DNA of 64,000 nt from Flavobacterium luteum (GTDB lineage Bacteria > Bacteroidota > Bacteroidia > Flavobacteriales > Flavobacteriaceae). This document shows, one piece after another, positions 1 through 8,010 of the stretch (positions are counted from its first letter, which is position 1; the number at the start of each line of letters is the position of its first letter). The notes under the pieces are model-generated. The model searched no databases, was not told where the DNA came from, and saw only the letters and a program-made list of their open reading frames with translations. Position numbers and translations under genes: made by a program. The DNA is taken from assembly GCF_008806775.1 (NCBI RefSeq), contig NZ_WAEM01000005.1, positions 62,001 to 126,000 of the forward strand. Direction: 5' to 3'.

Positions 1-25
1 ATTTTTAAAATCTAACAATTACTTT

Positions 26-100
26 TTTGTCATTCCGAGGTACGAGGAATCTCATGATAAAAATGATTTGATGAGATTTCTCCTTTGTCGAAATGACAAA
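26..100. repeat. Long imperfect hairpin, REP-like intergenic repeat
   Basis: Two arms of about 30 bases (26-55 and 71-100) pair imperfectly. The outer 9 bases TTTGTCATT pair apart from none mismatched, the inner ATCTCAT pairs with ATGAGAT, and the middle holds several mismatches. The 15-base loop is AT-rich. It resembles the long palindromic intergenic repeats that are scattered through flavobacterial genomes; that link rests on memory of the type and not on a search. It lies just upstream of the LysE-like gene and could act as a terminator for whatever lies to the left. Confidence 0.55.
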
Positions 101-121
101 TTTTATAGTTAATTATAGTAC

Positions 122-775
122 ATGATAAATATCAAAAACATACTCGTTGGTTTTTTAATTAGCTTTATTGGTTCAATTCCTTTAGGATATTTGAATGTAA
201 TTGGTTTCGAAATTTATAAACAACAAGGTTTAACAACTACAATTTTTTATTTATTAGGAGTAATTTGTATTGAGTTTTTTGTCATTTTATTCACATTAAT
301 TTTCGCCAAAACATTAGCTTCAAATCAAAAGCTGACGAAATACATTCAGGGGTTTTCGGTAATTTTCATGTTTGTTTTAGCCTATTATTTTTATACAAAT
401 GCAACAAAATCCGAAACTCAAAGTAATGCGTTTTCAAATTTTGGCTATTGGGAAACATTTACTACCGGAATTATTCTTAGTTGTTTAAATTTTATTCAAA
501 TTCCGTTTTGGACCAGTTGGAATTTGTATGTGTTAAATGAAAAGTACATCGAAATATCAGGAAATAGAAAATACGTCTATGTTTTAGGAACCGTAACAGG
601 AACTTTTTTTGGCATGATGGTTCTAATTGTATCTTTAAATTATTTTTCTAATCAAACTGATTTTCTAGCAAAGTATTTAATGAGAGCAATCATTCCATTA
701 GTTTTTCTCGGGTTGGGAATTTATCAAGGTATAAAGTTTTATCGAAACTATATTATATCTAAAAGGAATAATTAG
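122..775 (+). CDS. LysE-family-like transporter (membrane protein)
   Basis: A 217-residue polytopic membrane protein with about six hydrophobic segments. The first (residues 6-28) carries a GSIPLGYLNV motif that resembles the G-x-x-PGP region at the start of LysE/RhtB exporters, which pump amino acids or related metabolites out of the cell. The length (about 200-220) fits that family. The C-terminus is a short basic tail after the last segment. The ATG start lies about 20 bases after the hairpin repeat. It stands alone, with a 334-base gap to the next gene, so context gives no substrate. Membrane protein is certain; the LysE assignment is moderate. Confidence 0.65.
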   Translation: MINIKNILVGFLISFIGSIPLGYLNVIGFEIYKQQGLTTTIFYLLGVICIEFFVILFTLIFAKTLASNQKLTKYIQGFSVIFMFVLAYYFYTNATKSETQSNAFSNFGYWETFTTGIILSCLNFIQIPFWTSWNLYVLNEKYIEISGNRKYVYVLGTVTGTFFGMMVLIVSLNYFSNQTDFLAKYLMRAIIPLVFLGLGIYQGIKFYRNYIISKRNN

Positions 776-901
776 CATTAAGAGTAGGACCAGAACTTTC
801 TGGAACAAAACGACAAACTCCGCAAATACAAACTAATCCGACGTTCTAGATATTTATAATCCCATTGTTTTTAGAATTATTTTTTGTAAGTATCAATTGA
901 A

Positions 902-964
902 GTAGGTAAAATAGATTAAAAATCGGAATATGTTAGTTAGTTGCTTTTTAATCTATTTCACTAC
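902..964. repeat. Inverted repeat with 14-bp perfect stem
   Basis: AAATAGATTAAAAA at 909-922 pairs perfectly with TTTTTAATCTATTT at 945-958. A GTAG/CTAC extension follows after a small internal mismatch, and the loop is 22 bases. It may be a terminator for the LysE-like gene or the remnant of a small palindromic element. Confidence 0.6.
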
Positions 965-1057
965 AAATACAGTTTTGAATGTTCGCCAAGCTAATTTGGG
1001 ACAAAATCAAGAATTAGAAATGTTAAAATAAATTAAGTTGTTACTATTTGTTTGTTT

Positions 1058-1085
1058 AAATCCCATTTCGACGGGATTTTTTTTA
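1058..1085 (+). terminator. Intrinsic terminator-like hairpin
   Basis: The stem AAATCCC/GGGATTT (1058-1064 with 1073-1079) is followed by a T-run on the plus strand. It sits just before the SDR gene, so it would end transcription arriving from the left. Confidence 0.6.
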
Positions 1086-1109
1086 TTTTAGCATAAATTA
1101 AATGATTGC

Positions 1110-1787
1110 ATGAAAAAAATCATCATAACGGGAACATCCAGAGGAATTGGTCTGGAGTTGGCTTTGCAATTTGCAAATGCAGGACACCAAGTTTTAGCAT
1201 TATCGAGAACTATTCCGAAAAGGTTGCTAGGAAACGAAAACATATCCTGCCTTTCAGTCGATTTATCTATAGAAGAAGATTTAGTTCAAGTAAAAGATTT
1301 TATTTCTTCTTCATGGGCAACTGTAGATATACTTATTCATAATGCAGGCAGTTTGTTATTAAAGCCTTTTGCCGAAACAACAGCTCAAGAATTTGAAAAC
1401 ATCTATAAAGTAAATGTTTTCGGTGTGGCTAATCTAACAAGAATTGCTTTGCCTTATTTGCAAAAAGGAAGCCATGTGGTTACCATAAGCTCCATGGGTG
1501 GCATACAAGGCAGTATGAAATTTGCGGGGCTATCGGCATATAGTTCTAGCAAAGGTGCAGTTATTACTTTGTCAGAATTATTGGCTGAAGAATATAAAGA
1601 AAAAGGATTTGCTTTTAATGTTTTAGCCCTTGGTGCTGTAAATACTGAGATGTTACAAGAAGCTTTCCCTGGATATGAAGCGCCACTTTCTGCAGCAGCA
1701 ATGGCCGATTATATTTATAATTTTGCTTTAACGGGAAATAAATATTACAACGGAAAAGTGTTGCAAGTTTCATCATCAACTCCATAA
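1110..1787 (+). CDS. SDR-family NAD(P)-dependent oxidoreductase
   Basis: This is a classical short-chain dehydrogenase/reductase of 225 residues with a Rossmann fold. The cofactor loop TGTSRGIG is at residues 7-14 and the NAG motif at 78-80. The catalytic Ser is near 127-128 in VTISS, and the catalytic Tyr144 and Lys148 are in YSSSK. The length is slightly short of the usual 240-260, with a brief C-terminus. The substrate cannot be told from the sequence. Three bases separate it from the SprT-like gene, so the two are probably co-transcribed. Confidence 0.9.
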   Translation: MKKIIITGTSRGIGLELALQFANAGHQVLALSRTIPKRLLGNENISCLSVDLSIEEDLVQVKDFISSSWATVDILIHNAGSLLLKPFAETTAQEFENIYKVNVFGVANLTRIALPYLQKGSHVVTISSMGGIQGSMKFAGLSAYSSSKGAVITLSELLAEEYKEKGFAFNVLALGAVNTEMLQEAFPGYEAPLSAAAMADYIYNFALTGNKYYNGKVLQVSSSTP

Positions 1788-1790
1788 GAT

Positions 1791-2393
1791 TTGAGCGAAG
1801 TATTATCAAAATATTTACCAGAACATTCAGTTGAAATTTGCTTTGAATTAATTAAGGGCAATAACGTTCATCTCAAAATTGTTAATGAACGACAAACTCG
1901 TCATGGCGATTATAGAAAATCAATTGGCGGTAAACATGAAATTACAGTAAACGCCAATTTAAATAAGTATCGGTTTCTTATTACTTTAGTCCACGAAATT
2001 TCACATTTAGTAGCTTTTGAAAAATTTGGCAGGAACATCAAGCCTCATGGTAATGAATGGAAAATTACATTTCAACGAATGATGATTCCGTTTATACGAC
2101 CAGAGATTTTCCCGCATTCAGTATTGCCTTTAGTAGCCAATCATTTTAGAAATCCTACCGCGAGTAGTGATACTGATGCACGATTGGCATTTGCATTAAA
2201 ACAATTTGACGAACGAAAAGTAGATATCCATTTTATTCATGAAGTGCCTAGTGGTAGTTTGTTTAGAATTAAAAATGGTAGAATTTTTCAGAAAAAAGGA
2301 CTTCGTGTAAAACGATACGAATGTTTAGAAATAAAAACAGGAAAATTATTTCTATTTAATGCCAATGCTGAGGTAGAAATAATTCCAGGATAA
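1791..2393 (+). CDS. SprT-like zinc-metallopeptidase-domain protein
   Basis: A 200-residue protein with a zinc-binding HEISH motif at residues 68-72 and a later His at 86 (PHGNEW), the pattern of SprT/Spartan-like domains. The remainder (from about 125) looks like the Zn-ribbon/beta region seen in bacterial SprT-like proteins but has no obvious Cys4 ribbon. The start is a TTG three bases after the SDR stop; no ATG fits the N-terminus better. In eukaryotes the family degrades DNA-protein crosslinks, while the role of the bacterial forms is unclear. Confidence 0.8.
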   Translation: MSEVLSKYLPEHSVEICFELIKGNNVHLKIVNERQTRHGDYRKSIGGKHEITVNANLNKYRFLITLVHEISHLVAFEKFGRNIKPHGNEWKITFQRMMIPFIRPEIFPHSVLPLVANHFRNPTASSDTDARLAFALKQFDERKVDIHFIHEVPSGSLFRIKNGRIFQKKGLRVKRYECLEIKTGKLFLFNANAEVEIIPG

Positions 2394-2417
2394 TGAGCAA
2401 ATGAATATGCAACTTTG

Positions 2418-2425
2418 TAACTTTG
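2418..2425 (+). promoter_or_regulatory. Putative -7 box (TAACTTTG) for manC
   Basis: It matches the Bacteroidota -7 consensus TAnnTTTG and lies 18 bases before the manC ATG. It suggests manC has its own promoter downstream of the SDR-SprT pair. Confidence 0.5.
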
Positions 2426-2443
2426 TTGCTTTAAAATTAAAAA

Positions 2444-3502
2444 ATGAATAAAAATTATTACGCAATAATAATGGCAGGTGGAGTAGGATCTCGATTTTGG
2501 CCAGTAAGTACCACTGAGTTTCCCAAACAGTTCCACGATATGTTGGGTTCTGGCGATACACTAATTCAGAAAACCTTTAATAGATTGTCTCAATTAATTC
2601 CAGTTGAGAACATATTGATTTTAACAAACGAAAAATACAATTCACTTGTTTTAGAGCAATTGCCATTGGTAAAACAAGAGCAAGTTTTGTTAGAACCAGC
2701 CATGCGTAATACCGCTCCATGTATTTTATATGCTTCTTTAAAAATAAAAAAGCAAAATCCTGATGCACTTATGGTGGTTGCGCCAAGTGATCATTGGATT
2801 GAGGATGAGAAAACATTTGCAGAAAACTTACAAAATTGTTTTGATTTTTGTGCCAAAGAGAATGCTTTGATGACTTTAGGAATTCAACCTACGTTTCCAA
2901 ATACAGGTTTTGGATATATTGAATTTGATAAAACAGATACAAATCCAATAAAAAAAGTAAATCAATTTAGAGAGAAACCAGATTTTGAAACAGCAAAATC
3001 GTTTTTAGCTAGTGGTAATTTTTTATGGAACGGAGGAATTTTTATTTGGAGCGTGAAATCAATTTTAGAAGCGTTCGAAAAATTTCAACCACAAATGAAT
3101 AATTTATTTTTAAAAGGTTGGAGTAATTATAACACTGAAAAAGAACAGACTTTTATTGACCAAAATTATGGTTTGTCTGAGGATGTTTCTATTGATTATG
3201 CTATAATGGAAAACGCAAAAAATGTTTACGTTTTACCGGCCACTTTCGATTGGAATGATTTGGGAACTTGGGGTTCATTACACGAGAAATTAGATAAAGA
3301 TGAAAATAATAATGCTGTAGTTAATGCTACAGTTTTACTGAATAATGCTTCAAGTAATATTATTAGTACATCTAAAGATAAATTGGTAATAATAGATGGT
3401 TTAGAAGACTTTATAATTGTAGATAAAGATAACGTTTTACTCATTTATCCAAAAAGTAAGGAACAAGAAATAAAAGGAATTGTCAGTAAGTTAAAAAAAT
3501 AA
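2444..3502 (+). CDS. manC: Mannose-1-phosphate guanylyltransferase
   Basis: Makes GDP-mannose from GTP and mannose-1-phosphate, the activated sugar for surface polysaccharides and glycoproteins. The N-terminal nucleotide-binding signature AGGVGSRFWP is at residues 11-20, FREKP sits near residue 167, and the GNFLWNGGIFIW motif follows. At 352 residues it is the short, single-function form with no fused phosphomannose isomerase domain. It has its own -7 box and converges on terC with a gap of only 22 bases. The family assignment is firm. Confidence 0.93.
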   Translation: MNKNYYAIIMAGGVGSRFWPVSTTEFPKQFHDMLGSGDTLIQKTFNRLSQLIPVENILILTNEKYNSLVLEQLPLVKQEQVLLEPAMRNTAPCILYASLKIKKQNPDALMVVAPSDHWIEDEKTFAENLQNCFDFCAKENALMTLGIQPTFPNTGFGYIEFDKTDTNPIKKVNQFREKPDFETAKSFLASGNFLWNGGIFIWSVKSILEAFEKFQPQMNNLFLKGWSNYNTEKEQTFIDQNYGLSEDVSIDYAIMENAKNVYVLPATFDWNDLGTWGSLHEKLDKDENNNAVVNATVLLNNASSNIISTSKDKLVIIDGLEDFIIVDKDNVLLIYPKSKEQEIKGIVSKLKK

Positions 3503-3524
3503 ATTAGTTTCTAAGTATAAATTT

Positions 3525-4466
3525 TTAAGTTGATTTACTCATTTTTAATGAAACTAGTACACCGATAGATAATGCTGCTGCTATAAATCCTAACGAAAAC
3601 CATTCTGGTATTTCTATATAATCATGGAATAACATTTTTAAACCTACAAAACTTAAAATTGCAATTAGACTATATCCTAAATGACTGAATTTTTCTAACA
3701 TATTAGCCAAAAAGAAATACATCGAACGTAGGCCTAATATAGCAAAAATATTAGAGCTAAACACCAAAAAAGGATCAGAAGTGATTGCTAAAATAGCAGG
3801 AACACTATCCACAGCAAAAATAACATCCATTACTTCTATAACTACTAAGGAAACAAATAAAGGAGTTGCAAAAGTTTTATTTTCAATTTTTATAAAAAAA
3901 TGTTCTTTTTCTGTTGTGCTAGTAATTGGGATGATTTTTCCTAAAGCTTTGTAAACAAAAGATTTCTTAGGTTCAAACTCACTCTCGTCTCCTGTAAAAA
4001 GCATTTTTATAGCCGTAAAGAGTAAAAAAGCGCCAAAAAGATAAGTAGTCCATGTAAATTTGTTAATCAATAGGACGCCAAAGAAAATCATTAAACCTCT
4101 AAATAGAATCGCTCCAATAATTCCCCAAAACAAAACGCGGTGTTGGTATTTCTGTGGTATTTTGAAAGCAGCAAAAATGAGAGCGATGACAAAAATGTTA
4201 TCGATACTTAATGAGAGCTCAATTAAATAGCCGGTAATAAATTTCATTGCCGCAACCTCAGAAGTATAATGGTTGGCATTAGTTGTATAATCAGTAGAAT
4301 ACAACCAATAGACAACTCCAGAAAACAGCATGGAACACGCAAACCAAATAGCAGTCCATTTACTAGCTTCTCTACTATTTATAATATGCGGAGTTTTATT
4401 AAAAACACCTAAATCAAGCGCAAGAATTACTAGAATTAACGTTAGAAAGGATATCCAAATGATCAT
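3525..4466 (-). CDS. TerC-family integral membrane protein
   Basis: A 313-residue protein with about eight or nine membrane segments. Two intramembrane acidic motifs typical of TerC/Alx proteins are present: ELSLSIDNIFV in the first half and DVIFAVDSVPA in the second. The family is linked to tellurite resistance and to manganese export; the exact substrate here is unknown. A -7 box lies upstream on the same strand (4483-4490). It is monocistronic, convergent with manC. Confidence 0.9.
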   Translation of the reverse strand: MIIWISFLTLILVILALDLGVFNKTPHIINSREASKWTAIWFACSMLFSGVVYWLYSTDYTTNANHYTSEVAAMKFITGYLIELSLSIDNIFVIALIFAAFKIPQKYQHRVLFWGIIGAILFRGLMIFFGVLLINKFTWTTYLFGAFLLFTAIKMLFTGDESEFEPKKSFVYKALGKIIPITSTTEKEHFFIKIENKTFATPLFVSLVVIEVMDVIFAVDSVPAILAITSDPFLVFSSNIFAILGLRSMYFFLANMLEKFSHLGYSLIAILSFVGLKMLFHDYIEIPEWFSLGFIAAALSIGVLVSLKMSKST

Positions 4467-4482
4467 AGATTTATTATTTTAG

Positions 4483-4490
4483 CAAAGATA
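4483..4490 (-). promoter_or_regulatory. Putative -7 box (TATCTTTG) for terC
   Basis: On the minus strand this reads TATCTTTG, 16 bases before the terC ATG. Confidence 0.5.
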
Positions 4491-4528
4491 CTTTTTGAAT
4501 TTGATTATATTTTAAAAATATTTCAAAA

Positions 4529-4557
4529 AAAAGTGCCTTCATTTTGAAGGCACTTTG
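4529..4557 (-). terminator. Terminator of the type II glutamine synthetase gene
   Basis: A perfect 10-bp stem AAGTGCCTTC/GAAGGCACTT (4531-4540, 4546-4555) with a 5-base loop is followed on the minus strand by a T-run. It lies 20 bases after the glnA stop. Confidence 0.85.
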
Positions 4558-4577
4558 TAATTATAAAAGAATAAGAT

Positions 4578-5591
4578 TTACAATGCTGACTTTACAGTTT
4601 TGATAATTCTTGCTGCAATTTTATATGGATCACCGTTAGATGCTGGTCTTCTATCTTCTAGATACCCTTTCCAACCTTTTTGTACAGTATAAAGTGGAAT
4701 TCTAATTGAAGCACCTCTATCTGAAACTCCATAAGAGAAATCGTGAATAGAAGCAGTTTCGTGTTTACCAGTTAAACGTTGTTCGTTATAAGCACCATAA
4801 ACAGCTATATGTTCTTCGACAACAGGGCGGAACGCCTCACATATTTTGTCATAAATAGCTTTGTCTCCACAAGTTCTTAAAACTTCATTTGAGAAATTAG
4901 CATGCATTCCGGAACCATTCCAGTCAGTATCTCCAAGAGGTTTTGGATGGTATTCTATATAATATCCGTATTTTTCAGTCAAACGATCTAGTAAATATCG
5001 AGCAACCCAAATCTCATCACCTGCTTTTTTAGCTCCTTTTGCAAACAATTGAAATTCCCATTGTCCACAAGCAACTTCTTGATTTATACCTTCAAAGTTA
5101 AGACCAGCAGCGATACATAAATCGGCATGCTCTTCAACTAATTTTCTTCCATGTGTATTTTTTCCACCTACTGAACAGTAGTACATTCCTTGAGGAGCAG
5201 GGTAGCCACCAACAGGAAATCCTAAAGGCAATAAAGTTTTAGTATCCATTATAAAATATTCTTGTTCAAAACCAAACCAGAAATCGCCATCATCATCAAT
5301 AGTAGCTCTACCGTTTGATGGGTGAGGTTTACCATCAGCATACATAACTTCAGTCATTACTAAATATCCATTAATACGAGTTGGATCAGGATAAATAGCT
5401 ATAGGCACAAGTAGACAATCAGACGATCCGCCCTCAGCTTGTCTTGTTGAAGATCCATCAAATGACCAATTTCCGATTTCTGCTAAAGTACCTTGAAAAT
5501 TTTCGTGCTCTTCTACTTTAGTTTTACTTCTAAGATTTTGAGTTGGTTCGTAACCATCTAACCAAAGGTACTCTAATTTTATTTTAGCCAT
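4578..5591 (-). CDS. glnA: Glutamine synthetase, type II (GSII)
   Basis: ATP-dependent synthesis of glutamine from glutamate and ammonium. The 337-residue length, the N-terminal EYLWLDG beta-grasp segment and NWSFDGSST at residues 41-49 are features of the short, eukaryote-like GSII and not of the long GSI. The catalytic-domain motif GFEQEYFI and the NGSGMHAN glutamate/ammonium-site motif follow. I chose the ATG at 5591 (MAKIKLEYLW): an in-frame extension to 5630 would overlap the -7 box at 5628-5635. It is divergent from the GSIII gene. GSII lacks the GSI adenylylation loop, so control is probably transcriptional. Confidence 0.93.
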   Translation of the reverse strand: MAKIKLEYLWLDGYEPTQNLRSKTKVEEHENFQGTLAEIGNWSFDGSSTRQAEGGSSDCLLVPIAIYPDPTRINGYLVMTEVMYADGKPHPSNGRATIDDDGDFWFGFEQEYFIMDTKTLLPLGFPVGGYPAPQGMYYCSVGGKNTHGRKLVEEHADLCIAAGLNFEGINQEVACGQWEFQLFAKGAKKAGDEIWVARYLLDRLTEKYGYYIEYHPKPLGDTDWNGSGMHANFSNEVLRTCGDKAIYDKICEAFRPVVEEHIAVYGAYNEQRLTGKHETASIHDFSYGVSDRGASIRIPLYTVQKGWKGYLEDRRPASNGDPYKIAARIIKTVKSAL

Positions 5592-5627
5592 AATAGTATA
5601 AATTAATTGTGTAATTATATTTCTATG

Positions 5628-5635
5628 CAAATATA
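5628..5635 (-). promoter_or_regulatory. Putative -7 box (TATATTTG) for glnA
   Basis: On the minus strand it reads TATATTTG and implies a leader of about 30 bases before the ATG at 5591. It rules out the longer upstream start. Confidence 0.55.
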
Positions 5636-5700
5636 AATTAAATTCCTTATGAGTAAAAATTAAGGGTTAAATATGTCTTTTAATCAATGATTTTTATGAA

Positions 5701-5721
5701 TACCCTATTTTTGATAGGGTA
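5701..5721. promoter_or_regulatory. Palindrome between divergent glutamine synthetase genes
   Basis: Perfect 8-bp arms TACCCTAT (5701-5708) and ATAGGGTA (5714-5721) flank a 5-base TTTTG spacer. It lies about 45 bases upstream of the GSIII -7 box and 65 upstream of the glnA one. It is not followed by a T-run, so an operator for a dimeric regulator is more likely than a terminator. The regulator is unknown. Confidence 0.5.
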
Positions 5722-5763
5722 AAATTTTAAAATTGATATTTTTTGTATGTGATAAATAATAAT

Positions 5764-5771
5764 TATATTTG
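5764..5771 (+). promoter_or_regulatory. Putative -7 box (TATATTTG) for GSIII gene
   Basis: It matches TAnnTTTG and ends 15 bases before the ATG at 5787. It overlaps the longer in-frame TTG start at 5769, which is therefore unlikely. Confidence 0.55.
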
Positions 5772-5786
5772 ATAAAAAAATTAATT

Positions 5787-7976
5787 ATGGCAACTTTACG
5801 ATTTCAAGCTTTGAAAGATGCTTCAAGAAGAAAACCAATTCATTTTGAAGAAACGGATAGAAAATCAATACTTTTTGGTTCTAATGTATTTAATGAAAAG
5901 GCAATGAAGCAATATTTGACTTCCGATGCCTTAAAGGGAGTGAAAGGCGCAATCCAATTTGGAACAAAAATTGAAAGAAAATTAGCCGATTATATTGCAA
6001 TGGGGATGAAAGAATGGGCACTGTCTAAAGGAGTTACTCATTATACTCATTGGTTTCAACCATTAACAGGAGCTACTGCTGAGAAACATGATGCTTTCTT
6101 TGAGACCTCTTATGATGGAAGTGATCCTGTTGAGAAATTCGGTGGTGGTCAATTAGTGCAGCAAGAACCAGACGCTTCTAGTTTTCCTAATGGAGGAATA
6201 CGGAATACTTTTGAGGCTAGAGGATATACCGCTTGGGATCCAACTTCTCCAGCTTTTATTTACGGTACGACTTTGTGTATTCCAACCGTTTTTATCTCTT
6301 ATACAGGTGAAGCTTTAGATAATAAAATTCCTCTTTTAAGAGCATTATCCGCTATGGATGATGCTGCCACAGAGGTCTGCAAATATTTCGATAAAAATGT
6401 TAAAAAAGTAACAGCCACTTTAGGGTGGGAACAAGAGTATTTTCTCATCGACCGTTCATTAGCCAATTCTCGACCAGATATTGTAATGACGGGAAGAACT
6501 TTGTTAGGACATACTTCAGCTAAAGGACAACAATTAGACGATCACTATTTTGGTTCAATTCCCAGTCGTGCCTTAATGTATATGAGAGATTTAGAGCAAG
6601 AGTGCATGTTGCTTGGCATTCCAGTAAAAACAAGACATAACGAAGTAGCACCAAATCAATTTGAATTAGCTCCTATTTTTGAAGAAACCAATTTGGCTGT
6701 AGATCACAATTGTTTGTTGATGGACATAATGGAAAAAGTTGCTGAACGCCATCATTTTAAGGTTCTTTTACACGAAAAGCCATTTAAAGGAGTAAATGGT
6801 TCCGGTAAACACAATAATTGGTCATTGGCTACTGATACTGGAGTAAACTTGTTAAGTCCAAGTAAAACACCAATGAGCAATTTGCAATTTTTAACTTTTT
6901 TTATTAATACCATTAAAGCCGTTAATGATTACGAATCATTGATGAGGGCAGCAATTGCAACAGCCAGTAACGACCATAGATTAGGAGCTAATGAAGCACC
7001 TCCAGCTATAATTTCTGTTTTTATTGGTGAACAATTGACTAAAGTTTTAGCCGAATTAGAAGGAGTGACTTCAGGAAAATTGTCACCTGAGGAAAAAACC
7101 GATTTAAAATTAAATGTGGTAGGGAAAATTCCAGACGTACTTTTAGATAATACGGATAGAAATAGGACTTCGCCATTTGCATTTACGGGTAATAAATTTG
7201 AGTTTAGAGCTGTAGGTTCGTCAGCAAATTGTTCGAATGCTATGACTACCTTAAATACAATTGTAGCCAAACAATTAAAAGATTTTAAAATAGAAGTTGA
7301 TGCTTTAATAGACCAAAAAGGGCTAAAAAAAGATGAAGCGATATTTAATGTTTTAAGAGAATATATCAAATTGTCTAAGAAAATTCTTTTTGAAGGTGAC
7401 GGATACAGTGAAGCATGGGAAATTGAGGCTGCAAAACGAGGGTTGAGTAATTTTAAAACTACTCCTGAGGCATTAAAAGCAAGAGCATCAAAACAGGCAT
7501 TAGATTTGTTTTCTGAAATGGGTGTTATGAATCATGTCGAAGTCGAAGCTCGTTATGAAATTGAACTTGAAGAATACGTTAAAAAAATTCAAATAGAAGG
7601 CAGAGTTTTAGGAGATATATCTAAGAATCACGTAATTCCCACTGCGATTCGGTATCAAAATACTTTAATCGAAAATGTTAGGGGATTAAAAGAGATTTTT
7701 GGAACAGAATTTGAAACCATTGCCAAAGAGCAAATCTTACTTATTAAAGAAATTTCATTACACATTGAAGGTATTAATTCTAAAGTAGAAGAAATGACTA
7801 ATGAAAGAAAAAAAGCCAATAATTTGACAAATGCTCAGTCAATGGCTGAGGCCTATTGTAATAATGTGAAGCCTTATTTCGAAGTAATTAGAAATCATTG
7901 TGATAGATTAGAGTTGCTTGTTGATGACCAGATTTGGACTTTAACAAAATATAGAGAATTACTATTAACAAAATAA
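5787..7976 (+). CDS. glnN: Glutamine synthetase, type III (GSIII)
   Basis: A 729-residue glutamine synthetase of the large GSIII class, typical of Bacteroidota and cyanobacteria. The N-terminus MATLRFQALKDASRRKP is characteristic. The core carries GWEQEYFLID (catalytic glutamates), KTRHNEVAPNQFE, NGSGKHNNWS and the C-terminal GSIII extension. The ATG at 5787 is preferred over the TTG at 5769, which falls in the promoter box. Having GSII and GSIII side by side suggests two isoforms used under different nitrogen supply; which one dominates cannot be read from sequence. Confidence 0.95.
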   Translation: MATLRFQALKDASRRKPIHFEETDRKSILFGSNVFNEKAMKQYLTSDALKGVKGAIQFGTKIERKLADYIAMGMKEWALSKGVTHYTHWFQPLTGATAEKHDAFFETSYDGSDPVEKFGGGQLVQQEPDASSFPNGGIRNTFEARGYTAWDPTSPAFIYGTTLCIPTVFISYTGEALDNKIPLLRALSAMDDAATEVCKYFDKNVKKVTATLGWEQEYFLIDRSLANSRPDIVMTGRTLLGHTSAKGQQLDDHYFGSIPSRALMYMRDLEQECMLLGIPVKTRHNEVAPNQFELAPIFEETNLAVDHNCLLMDIMEKVAERHHFKVLLHEKPFKGVNGSGKHNNWSLATDTGVNLLSPSKTPMSNLQFLTFFINTIKAVNDYESLMRAAIATASNDHRLGANEAPPAIISVFIGEQLTKVLAELEGVTSGKLSPEEKTDLKLNVVGKIPDVLLDNTDRNRTSPFAFTGNKFEFRAVGSSANCSNAMTTLNTIVAKQLKDFKIEVDALIDQKGLKKDEAIFNVLREYIKLSKKILFEGDGYSEAWEIEAAKRGLSNFKTTPEALKARASKQALDLFSEMGVMNHVEVEARYEIELEEYVKKIQIEGRVLGDISKNHVIPTAIRYQNTLIENVRGLKEIFGTEFETIAKEQILLIKEISLHIEGINSKVEEMTNERKKANNLTNAQSMAEAYCNNVKPYFEVIRNHCDRLELLVDDQIWTLTKYRELLLTK

Positions 7977-8010
7977 ATTTTTGTAACTTTCGGTATTCAT
8001 AAACTAACGA

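Larger units (their letters stand above)
776..1109. other. Gap without a convincing gene; hairpin and terminator
   Basis: This 334-base stretch has no gene I can defend. It contains a long inverted repeat (902-964) and a terminator-like stem (1058-1085). A 33-codon ORF (930-1031, +) lies partly inside the inverted repeat. Around 780-850 the minus strand reads as a short Cys-rich peptide with a CxCxxC pattern but has no start, which may be the remains of a decayed gene. Confidence 0.5.

Noticed and set aside
780..850. Minus-strand Cys-rich peptide (CxCxxC) in the same gap
   Set aside because: A stop lies one codon before the protein-like part and there is no start; too short to call a gene or name a parent family.
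930..1031. 33-codon ORF in the gap before the SDR gene
   Set aside because: It overlaps the 909-958 inverted repeat, has no promoter box at a sensible distance and no recognisable product.
5592..5630. Longer N-terminus for GSII starting at 5630
   Set aside because: The extra 13 residues are unlike the family and their first codons overlap the TATATTTG promoter box.
6929..7369. 146-codon open frame on the minus strand
   Set aside because: It lies wholly inside the GSIII gene, is low-complexity Ser/Phe-rich as expected for an antisense shadow, and has no promoter or family match.
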